The notes beneath the pieces are model-generated. The model had not been told where the DNA came from, did not search any database, and saw nothing but the letters and a program-made list of their open reading frames with translations. A DNA stretch of 64,000 bases from Bacteroidota bacterium (GTDB taxonomy: Bacteria > Bacteroidota > Bacteroidia > Bacteroidales > FEN-979), in assembly GCA_026391735.1 (NCBI GenBank), contig JAPLDL010000002.1, forward strand, positions 1-64,000, written 5' to 3'. Below are positions 1-8,073 of this stretch, piece after piece. The translations under genes and the position numbers were made by a program. Each line of letters begins with the position of its first letter. Positions within the stretch are counted from its first letter, which is position 1.

Positions 1-30
1 GGATGTTCAAACAGCAATACCACTCCCCCT

Positions 31-1473
31 TTGCCAAAAACCTCCACAGTAATTTCTTCTGTAAAGGTGGATGTGAAGGCAGGAAACCCTTTGGTCACCC
101 GGCTGGGCGAATTTTCAAAGGATACGGTACTTCGTCATGCTTCCTATTCATACTGTTTCATCGATGCCTCGAACGACAGTCTCATCGCAGGATTCAATGA
201 AGACCAGGCATTGGTTCCCGCTTCCATTATGAAACTTTTCACAACGGCTGCAGCATTGGAGATTCTTGAACCCGGCAGCCGTTTTAAAACGAGCCTGCAA
301 TATGAGGGGAGGATTGCCGGCCATACCCTTCACGGAAACCTGATCATCAAAGGAGGTGGCGATCCTACCTTTTGTCTGGGTGAAGAACAAATGAAACAGC
401 TGTTTTCCAGCTGGTGCCTTTCACTTAAGAAACTGGGTGTAGATTCGGTGGATGGATCCGTCATTGGCGACGGACGGATTTTTGATGATGATTACATTCC
501 CTATTCCTGGACCTGGGGAGAGATCAACTTAGGGTATTCAGCGGCAGCCTCGGGTTTATCGGTCAACGGAAATATTTATGAGCTCTTCTTTGAACCTGCA
601 AGGGGAAAACGATTTGCCTCAGGTATGAGAAAGGTGTCACCATACATCCCGGAGGAAACTTATTTTAACAGGGTTGCTGAGGCAGAAACCGACGATGAAG
701 ATGTTTACCTGATCGGTCATCCGCAGACCAATAAAAAAATAATTCGTGGAACCATCCCAAAAGGGACAAAGGAAATATCCATTGTGGGAACAATAAATAA
801 TCCACCCCTGGCAACTGCCGGCGAATTCCTGAACAGCCTTCGCATGAAAAAAATCTATATTTCAGGAAAAGCATTTTCGGCTTCTGATTCAGATTCCATC
901 GCAGAACGTCTTGACAAATCATCGGCCAGGGATATTGCTTCGATCCAGTCACCTGCGGTCTCTTCTATTGTACAGGTCACCAACCAGGCTAGCTACAACT
1001 TTTTCGCCGAAAGTCTGCTGAAACATATCGGGTTGAAAGTATTCAAGTATGGAGGAACAGAGGCAGGTGCGCTGGCCGTTCGCCGTCATTGGGAATCCAG
1101 GGGGATGGATATGGGCGGATTTGCCATGTTTGATGGCAGTGGGATTTCACGTTTCAACACAATTACAACCCGACAGGCGACCTGGCTTTTATCCTATATG
1201 CTGACTTCTCCGGTAAGCGGCGATTTTTTAGGATCCCTCTCAGTAGCAGGGGTTTCCGGGACTCTACGTACCATGTGTATCAATACTGCCGCCGCTGGAA
1301 AAATAGAGGCAAAAAGCGGCACCATGTCAAGAGTAAAAAGTTATGCGGGATACGCGCATACCAGGTCAGGAAAAAAATTGATATTCACGATTATAGTGAA
1401 TAACTTCGATGGGCCTTCGTTCGAGATGAAAGAAAAGATCGGGAAAATAATGGAGATTATGGTCAATTTGTAA
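31..1473 (+). CDS. dacB: D-alanyl-D-alanine carboxypeptidase/endopeptidase (PBP4, peptidase S13 family); true start may lie upstream of the window
   Basis: Translation has PASIMKLFTTAAALEIL (SxxK), the IKGGGDPTF motif and late KSGT (KTG-like), typical of S13/PBP4. The frame may be truncated at the left edge. Confidence 0.88.
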   Translation: MPKTSTVISSVKVDVKAGNPLVTRLGEFSKDTVLRHASYSYCFIDASNDSLIAGFNEDQALVPASIMKLFTTAAALEILEPGSRFKTSLQYEGRIAGHTLHGNLIIKGGGDPTFCLGEEQMKQLFSSWCLSLKKLGVDSVDGSVIGDGRIFDDDYIPYSWTWGEINLGYSAAASGLSVNGNIYELFFEPARGKRFASGMRKVSPYIPEETYFNRVAEAETDDEDVYLIGHPQTNKKIIRGTIPKGTKEISIVGTINNPPLATAGEFLNSLRMKKIYISGKAFSASDSDSIAERLDKSSARDIASIQSPAVSSIVQVTNQASYNFFAESLLKHIGLKVFKYGGTEAGALAVRRHWESRGMDMGGFAMFDGSGISRFNTITTRQATWLLSYMLTSPVSGDFLGSLSVAGVSGTLRTMCINTAAAGKIEAKSGTMSRVKSYAGYAHTRSGKKLIFTIIVNNFDGPSFEMKEKIGKIMEIMVNL

Positions 1474-1482
1474 TTTTGGCGC

Positions 1483-3429
1483 TCAGGCTCGGATCTTACC
1501 GTTCCTAATAGCAAAATCAGTTGGTGTAAGTCCTGTTGAATTCTTGAAAACCTGGTTGAAAGTAGATTTTGACCTGAATCCTGCATTCTTTGCAATTCCT
1601 TCAATCGATAAGTTATTAAATTGATCGTCAAGAATCATCCGCTTGGCTTCCTCAATACGGTACTGGTTCAGATAAGCAGAAAAATTCATTTTGTAATGCT
1701 CATTGATAAGTCTTGAAAGATAGCTGGTATTGGAATCGAGGCGATGTGCTGTATCTGCAAGTGTCAGATTCTCATTGAGATAAATCTTATCTTTAATCAT
1801 CATGATTTCCAGCTGGACAATCAGGTCTTTATTTAATTCCGTTTGCACCAGTTGATTGTCGGTAAATGGTCTTAATTCGGGGGGAAGAAGTTTTTCGAAT
1901 GACCTCATCCTGCGGTTATCACCTTCCTTCTCGTGAGTGATCTTTTCCTCAATAAAACTCAATGCTTTAACCTTGGGCAGCAGTTTATTTCGATAATACA
2001 ACCAGATATAATAACTCCCTGCCCCGGTAATGATTAAAATCAAAAAAATAATAAGTATGGCTATGCGAATTTTCTTTTGCTTGCTTCGGGAATCGATATT
2101 TAAACTGCTGATCTGTTGATCCTTTTTTTCAGTTTCATATTTTATCATCAGGTTGGCCACAGCTTCATGCGCTTTCTCGGTTACAATACTGTCCCTGATC
2201 TCATTGTGCATTTTCAGGTATCTTAAGGCCTGTACCTGATTCCCGCTTGCCTCGTAGCATTCCGATAAAAGCTGGTAAGCCTCTTCCCATTGAGCCCTGT
2301 AATTTGCCAACCTGGAATAGTAAAGTCCGCTCTTAAGAAATTCAATTGCTGCCGGGTAGTTCTTCAACTGCGTATTGAGTTCCCCAAGTGAAAGATAGGT
2401 ACAGGCCATGGGAATATAATCCTTGTCCCTCTTTGAAAAATTCAGAGATTTCAAATAATAGTGCAAGGCTGAGTCGGGTTGTTTCAATTTTAACCAGGCA
2501 TCACCTATATTTGTAAGATTGAATGCGATCTGGGAACGGAGTATCGTAGTGTCCAGATAATTAATTGCAAGGGATTTCCTGAAACACTTCAGAGCAGAAT
2601 AATAATCATTATTACTGGCATAACTCATCCCCATCAGATTGTATGCATAACTTTCTCCTTTAGAAAAATTTGCCCTCCTGAACAAACTGATAGCTTTTTC
2701 ATACGCTTGAATGCCATAGACTCCCGTAGTAGATTCGTAATAATAGCTTCCCAGGTTGCAGCTCAGATATCCTGCATCAATTAGTTTATGCTGTGCTTCT
2801 CTTATTCTGAGCGCTTTCAGATAATAATAGACCGACTCCTCCTTGCACCCTGCGTCACCATAAAGTATACCAAGGGTTAATGAACAACCGGCAACTCTAT
2901 CATCATTGTTAGAATCTAAGGCAATAGCTTTTTTAAGATACTCAACAGCTTTGGCTTTTTCCCCTTTGGTTCTTGAAATATCACCCAGTCGGGCATAACC
3001 ATTGGATAGAAGTATTTTTGAATTGATTATTTTACTGAACCCCAGCCCTACCTCACAAAAGTACAGTGCAGAATCTGTCATTCCCTTTATTGAATAATAA
3101 TAAGAAATAAAATAATACGCTTTTATTTCAGACTCCCTGATATTCAGCTTTTTTGATAGCGCAAGGGATTTAAGTGCATATGGATAGGCCTGTACCGGGA
3201 AGGCAGTGTAATACTCCTTATAAATTTTCTCAAGGGCAATAATTTTCTGATGTTCGTCGGAATCACGGAGCTGGGTAAACAATGCGACTGAATCATTTTT
3301 CTGAGCCATTAAGGGAAAAGGCATCAGAATAGAACACAATGACACCAGGATAATTATTCTTAAAAATAGCGAACAGGATGTTGTCAAAAACCTTCTTTGT
3401 GAGTAAATCATAGTAATTACAGCAAACAC
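1483..3429 (-). CDS. TPR-repeat, membrane-anchored transcriptional regulator with C-terminal AraC-type HTH
   Basis: Signal/TM N-terminus, multiple TPR units (ALxxYxxAL), one TM segment (IRIAILIIFLILIITGAGSYYIWLYY), C-terminal AraC HTH (RIEEAKRMILDDQFNNLSIEGIAKNAGFRSKSTFNQVFKNSTGLTPTDF). Confidence 0.9.
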   Translation of the reverse strand: MFAVITMIYSQRRFLTTSCSLFLRIIILVSLCSILMPFPLMAQKNDSVALFTQLRDSDEHQKIIALEKIYKEYYTAFPVQAYPYALKSLALSKKLNIRESEIKAYYFISYYYSIKGMTDSALYFCEVGLGFSKIINSKILLSNGYARLGDISRTKGEKAKAVEYLKKAIALDSNNDDRVAGCSLTLGILYGDAGCKEESVYYYLKALRIREAQHKLIDAGYLSCNLGSYYYESTTGVYGIQAYEKAISLFRRANFSKGESYAYNLMGMSYASNNDYYSALKCFRKSLAINYLDTTILRSQIAFNLTNIGDAWLKLKQPDSALHYYLKSLNFSKRDKDYIPMACTYLSLGELNTQLKNYPAAIEFLKSGLYYSRLANYRAQWEEAYQLLSECYEASGNQVQALRYLKMHNEIRDSIVTEKAHEAVANLMIKYETEKKDQQISSLNIDSRSKQKKIRIAILIIFLILIITGAGSYYIWLYYRNKLLPKVKALSFIEEKITHEKEGDNRRMRSFEKLLPPELRPFTDNQLVQTELNKDLIVQLEIMMIKDKIYLNENLTLADTAHRLDSNTSYLSRLINEHYKMNFSAYLNQYRIEEAKRMILDDQFNNLSIEGIAKNAGFRSKSTFNQVFKNSTGLTPTDFAIRNGKIRA

Positions 3430-3550
3430 AGTATCCTATTACAAAGATATTAATTCCGCATTAATGATTGAATTATGTTCAAAATTGGTAACCGTTTCAT
3501 AATTTTAATGTCAAACATGAAATTACATAAGTTCAAATAAAGCTGTAATA

Positions 3551-4036
3551 ATGGGAACTCCTGATCATGATAATATGCCACATTGGGCGAGACGTCTCGA
3601 CGAACTGGGCCCAAGCCGTTGGCACCGTCAGAAAGAATACCGAAGCCAACGTGCCGAATTTATTTCTTCAATCGTCTTTAACCTGATTGCCTTGGTTGTA
3701 CTATATAAGCTCCCCGACTGGCATCCGGGGTTTTTAACTGAGAAGTATGGAGTGGTAATGTATATCCTGATGTTTTCCTGCCTGGTTCAGGTCGGTGGTA
3801 ATCTTCTTATATTGTTCCTTGAATTCCGCTTCCTCACTTACCTTTCACGTATTTTTATGGAAGCTGCTTCTTTTCTTGCCCAAATCACATTGTATTATAT
3901 CTATCCCCTGGATTTTTCAAATTACCCGGGATTGGGCTGGATCGACATGGTATTTCCATGGATCCTGATAATAGGGATGGTAATTTCGGCGATAAAAGTC
4001 CTATCAAATATGTGGAAGCTGGTATTCTGGAGATAG
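3551..4036 (+). CDS. hypothetical integral membrane protein
   Basis: 161-aa ORF with about four hydrophobic segments; no family recognised. Confidence 0.6.
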   Translation: MGTPDHDNMPHWARRLDELGPSRWHRQKEYRSQRAEFISSIVFNLIALVVLYKLPDWHPGFLTEKYGVVMYILMFSCLVQVGGNLLILFLEFRFLTYLSRIFMEAASFLAQITLYYIYPLDFSNYPGLGWIDMVFPWILIIGMVISAIKVLSNMWKLVFWR

Positions 4037-4057
4037 TTTCCTTTGAGGCCTTCCTGC

Positions 4058-4396
4058 TTATTTAACATTCAGAATTCCGTCGAGACCAGCAATTTTAAAA
4101 GTCTTCATGATAAAGGGGTCGGAATTCAGTATTGAAAAGCTTCCTTCTTTTACCCGTTTATTTCCGGCAACACAAAGCCGTATAAATGATGATGATATAA
4201 AACTGACATCTTTCACATCAAAAACCAGGCTGAAATCCAGAAATGACTCTTTGTCTGCATTTTCTGAAAGTGATTGGAATTTGGATTCCAGTTCAAGGGC
4301 AAGCTGGGTGCTTAGCACTGTATCAAGCCGTCCTTTAAAGAAGCAAGTAAGCACCTTTTCTTCGGGGTTAAAATCAAAATCTAACATATTCAGCAC
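4058..4396 (-). CDS. STAS-domain protein (anti-sigma factor antagonist-like)
   Basis: 113-codon ORF with STAS-like pattern (FKGRLDT...LVFDVKDVSFISSSFIRLCVAGNKR). Confidence 0.65.
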   Translation of the reverse strand: MLNMLDFDFNPEEKVLTCFFKGRLDTVLSTQLALELESKFQSLSENADKESFLDFSLVFDVKDVSFISSSFIRLCVAGNKRVKEGSFSILNSDPFIMKTFKIAGLDGILNVK

Positions 4397-4404
4397 TTAT
4401 TGAA

Positions 4405-5838
4405 TTAATGATTTTTATGATACTCCAGTCTGAGAGCTGTTTCATTGCAGTTCTCGTCCATGTATATATTCCTGTCAACGCTGAAAAATTTATCATTCAT
4501 TTTCCTTCTGCACACTCTCTGTATATTGATCAGGTGTTTTACCGTAATATTTTCAGTCGTTATATTTTTACCCCCCGTTCCACATCCCAGGGTAAGAGAG
4601 GGTGGCAACATATTAAAAGTGCCGCCAACCGCACCCTGTGAAGTCGGAGTATTCACTACTATTCGCCCGGCATTGATCAGCTGGCTGAATTCCATGATCC
4701 GTTTTTCGTCATTGGCATAAATCCCGGCGCTATGGCCGATACCTCCCAGGTAATTCAGGTCGATACATAATTTAATGGCTGAATGATAATCCTTGGCCAC
4801 GTAAAAGGCCAGGATAGGAGCAAGGATTTCGAATGAAAGAGGATAGTCTTTGCCAACACCCGACAATTCGGCTAATAAAATTTTTGTCCCAAGCGGCACT
4901 GAAATTCCTGCTTTTTCAGCAATCGTCTGAACCGACTGCCCAACGATAAAGGGGCTCATCGACAATGTATCCTTTACAATAGCTATTTTTTCAACTTTCT
5001 GAATCTCTTCAGGGGAAAGCAAATAACAGTTCTGGCGAGTGAATTCATCTCTTACCGTTCTTGCAATCTTCTCCTCAACAATCACAGATTGTTCGCTTGC
5101 ACAAACTGTTCCGTTGTCAAAGGTTTTGGACCTGATGATGGAAGCGATGGCAAAAGGGATATCCGCACTTTCATCTATAAATACGGGAACATTACCCGGG
5201 CCAACGCCAATAGCTGGATTCCCTGAACTATACGCAGCTTTAACAAGCCCGGTTCCACCGGTTGCAAGGATCAGGGCGACACGGGGATGTGCCATAACCG
5301 TTTGGGTGAATTCTCTCGATCCGGCCGGTATCATCTGGACACAATCTTCAGGGGCTCCTGCCGACAAGGCTGCTTCGTAACAGATTCTTGCAGCCTCGCC
5401 TGTGCAATGTGCTGCACTCCGGTGTGAGCTGATGATTATCGGATTCCTGGATTTCAGGCAGATCAGGATCTTGTATATGGCTGTTGACGTTGGGTTTGTA
5501 ACTGGCGTGACAGCAAAAATAGGACCCAGGGGCTGAGCTATTTCAGAAATCCCGGTCACAGGGTCATTACTGATCACCCCAACTGTTTTCTCATTCCTGA
5601 TACTTTCATAAACAAGTTGAGTCCCGATAACATTTTTCCAGACTTTGTCTTCCCATATCCCGATACCGGTTTCTTCAACGGCCATTTTTGCAAGCTTAAT
5701 CCTTGCATTCAAAGCGGCTATATAAACAGCTTCCACAACTTTATCGGTTTGTTCCTGGTTGAATTCCTGGAATTCGGCTGCAGCAAGGATCGCCTTTTCC
5801 AGGATATCGTTTGCCCTTTCCGTTAAACTCTCTTCCAT
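4405..5838 (-). CDS. acetaldehyde dehydrogenase (acetylating) / CoA-acylating aldehyde dehydrogenase, EutE/AdhE-N-like
   Basis: Contains PLGPIFAVTPVTNPTSTAIYKILICLKSRNPII, DNGTVCASEQSVIV and LTLGCGTGGKNITTENITVKHLINI, typical of the AdhE N-terminal/EutE family. Confidence 0.88.
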   Translation of the reverse strand: MEESLTERANDILEKAILAAAEFQEFNQEQTDKVVEAVYIAALNARIKLAKMAVEETGIGIWEDKVWKNVIGTQLVYESIRNEKTVGVISNDPVTGISEIAQPLGPIFAVTPVTNPTSTAIYKILICLKSRNPIIISSHRSAAHCTGEAARICYEAALSAGAPEDCVQMIPAGSREFTQTVMAHPRVALILATGGTGLVKAAYSSGNPAIGVGPGNVPVFIDESADIPFAIASIIRSKTFDNGTVCASEQSVIVEEKIARTVRDEFTRQNCYLLSPEEIQKVEKIAIVKDTLSMSPFIVGQSVQTIAEKAGISVPLGTKILLAELSGVGKDYPLSFEILAPILAFYVAKDYHSAIKLCIDLNYLGGIGHSAGIYANDEKRIMEFSQLINAGRIVVNTPTSQGAVGGTFNMLPPSLTLGCGTGGKNITTENITVKHLINIQRVCRRKMNDKFFSVDRNIYMDENCNETALRLEYHKNH

Positions 5839-5936
5839 ACTTCTTTGGTTAATATTTTCAAATATAATTGTCGATGAAAACCCGTGAAAATTACAAAAAA
5901 TAACTAACTTTAATGCAAGTAAACAGGAAAATAACT

Positions 5937-8069
5937 ATGAGAAAAATATACATTATCCTTATAACAGTTCTGGTATGCATCCAAACCCGGGCCCAGGACT
6001 GGAAATGGCTGAGCCCTTGTCCTCCCGGATATAATCTCACTTGCATCTCCGATGCAGGGGCAAATACTTTATATGCCGCCGGTACTTTGGGGAAAATGGT
6101 AAAAAGCTCCGACGGTGGTGCAAGATGGACAATTCTGAATACGGGAACAGAAAAGAACCTTCTTTCCGTATTTTTTACCAGTCCCGATACCGGGTATGCG
6201 GCTGGCTGGGAAGGCATTTTAATAAAAACCACCGACGGAGGCTCGACCTGGACTGTGCTAAACTCAGGCACCGACAATCATCTTACCTCTGTCTTCTTTA
6301 CAGATAAATCAACCGGCTTTGTTACGGGATGGTACGGCACTCTGTTAAAAACCACGAACGGGGGTAAAGACTGGATGAATCTGAATCCTGTACCATCAAC
6401 CCTGAATTCCATATTCTTCCCCGATAAAAACACGGGCTATGCAGTCGGATTGAATGGGACCATCATTAAAACTACAAACGGAGGGACGAGCTGGATAGCC
6501 CAGCATTCAGGCTCTTCTGATGAGTTCACCTCCGTTTCATTTTCAGATGTCAATAACGGTTATGCCCTGGCACATTATGAATACTTCAAATCAGCCAAAG
6601 ACACCAGCTCGGCAGACACTAATTTTATTTTTAAAACCACAAACGGGGGAATTACATGGAATCTGCAAACCAAGGATGGGCCTACAAAATTCGATTTGCA
6701 CTCACTTTCCTTCACAAGTGCAGATACCGGTTACGCAGTTGGCCTCAGGGGCAGGTTACTGAAAACCACCGATGGAAGCGGTCACTGGGATTACCAGGCT
6801 TCCGGAACAGATTCAGATCTCAATTTTGTCAGGTTTTATTCTAAAGGAGGATCATTAACGGGGTATACTGTGGGCACTGAAGGGATGATATTAAAAACCA
6901 CCAACGATGGAGTGAATTGGAACAGACAGGCGACCGGTACCGTAAACTGGCTGCTATCCACAAGTTTCGCAGATGTGAATACAGGGTTTGCCGTCGGTGA
7001 AACCGGCACAATATTAAAAACTATTGATGGAGGGAATACCTGGTCAAGCCAGGTTTCAGGCACTTCGAACTGGTTGTATTCAGTAGTTTTTCTTCCCGGG
7101 GGCGGATTAAATAATGCCTACATTACAGGTGACGGTGGAACTATACTGAAAACCAATGACGGTGGTGTAAGCTGGATAAAACAAAGCTCGGGTACAGCAT
7201 GCCTTCTTACATCACTTTATTTTATTCCACAAAGCGGGGGAAATACGGGTTTTGCCGTTGGAGACAGCGGTATTATACTTAAAACCACCAACGGAGGCAT
7301 TTCATGGAACCGCCAGAATTCAGGAACAATGAAAATTCTTAATTCAGTCTGTTTCACAGGACCGAACGCAGGTTTTGCTGCAGGCAAATCCGGAACTATT
7401 CTTAAAACCACCGATGGGGGCTCAAACTGGACCAGACAGATTTCCCCAACGACAGACGAATTGCGGTCTGTATGTTTCTCTGACTCATTAACAGGTTTTG
7501 CAGTCGGGGATAACGGGTCAATCCTAAAAACTGTCAACGGAGGAATTGAATGGGTTTTACAACAATCGGGCAGACTGCCGGGGCTGCTGTCGGTTTCATT
7601 TATCCCTGATGGTTCAAAAAACACAGTTTCAATTGCCGGACAAATCGGTACTATTCTTAAAACCACCGATGGAGGGACTAATTGGACAATACAAAATTCA
7701 GAGACGGAGAATGCTCTGAATTCTGTCTGCTTTCCTGACGGGAATACAGGGTATATCGTAGGATACGGCGGTATTATCATGAAAACCAAAAGGGGTGGGA
7801 CTTTTATTATGGAAAGTGCGCAAGGGATCAAAAATCTTCTGCTTTATCCCGACCCAGCAATCGACAGAATAACTGTTGATCTTCTTAAACTCCCGTCTTC
7901 GGAAAAAGCACGTATCAGAGTGTATGATATTAACGGTCATTTGATCCTTGAACAAACGAGACATCAGCAAAAAACTGAAATCAACCTAAGCGGATTTGCA
8001 GGTGGTTTGTATACTGTTGAGGTACTGCTCGACGGAGAAACCCTTACAGGCCGGTTTATTAAACTATAA
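5937..8069 (+). CDS. YCF48/BNR-type beta-propeller repeat protein with T9SS C-terminal sorting domain
   Basis: Tandem repeats of GTILKTTDGGxxW...; C-terminal LYPDPAIDRITVDL...GLYTVEVLLDGETLTGRFIKL sorting domain. ORF track starts at 5913, but the signal peptide MRKIYIILITVLVCIQTRAQ fits a start at 5937. Confidence 0.88.
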   Translation: MRKIYIILITVLVCIQTRAQDWKWLSPCPPGYNLTCISDAGANTLYAAGTLGKMVKSSDGGARWTILNTGTEKNLLSVFFTSPDTGYAAGWEGILIKTTDGGSTWTVLNSGTDNHLTSVFFTDKSTGFVTGWYGTLLKTTNGGKDWMNLNPVPSTLNSIFFPDKNTGYAVGLNGTIIKTTNGGTSWIAQHSGSSDEFTSVSFSDVNNGYALAHYEYFKSAKDTSSADTNFIFKTTNGGITWNLQTKDGPTKFDLHSLSFTSADTGYAVGLRGRLLKTTDGSGHWDYQASGTDSDLNFVRFYSKGGSLTGYTVGTEGMILKTTNDGVNWNRQATGTVNWLLSTSFADVNTGFAVGETGTILKTIDGGNTWSSQVSGTSNWLYSVVFLPGGGLNNAYITGDGGTILKTNDGGVSWIKQSSGTACLLTSLYFIPQSGGNTGFAVGDSGIILKTTNGGISWNRQNSGTMKILNSVCFTGPNAGFAAGKSGTILKTTDGGSNWTRQISPTTDELRSVCFSDSLTGFAVGDNGSILKTVNGGIEWVLQQSGRLPGLLSVSFIPDGSKNTVSIAGQIGTILKTTDGGTNWTIQNSETENALNSVCFPDGNTGYIVGYGGIIMKTKRGGTFIMESAQGIKNLLLYPDPAIDRITVDLLKLPSSEKARIRVYDINGHLILEQTRHQQKTEINLSGFAGGLYTVEVLLDGETLTGRFIKL

Positions 8070-8073
8070 TTTC

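Noticed and set aside
4405-5838. Bacterial microcompartment locus
   Set aside because: No shell-protein genes or N-terminal encapsulation peptide seen around the aldehyde dehydrogenase.
7217-7831. 204-aa minus-strand ORF
   Set aside because: Antisense shadow of the YCF48 repeat gene; its proline-rich repeats are the complement of the sense repeats.
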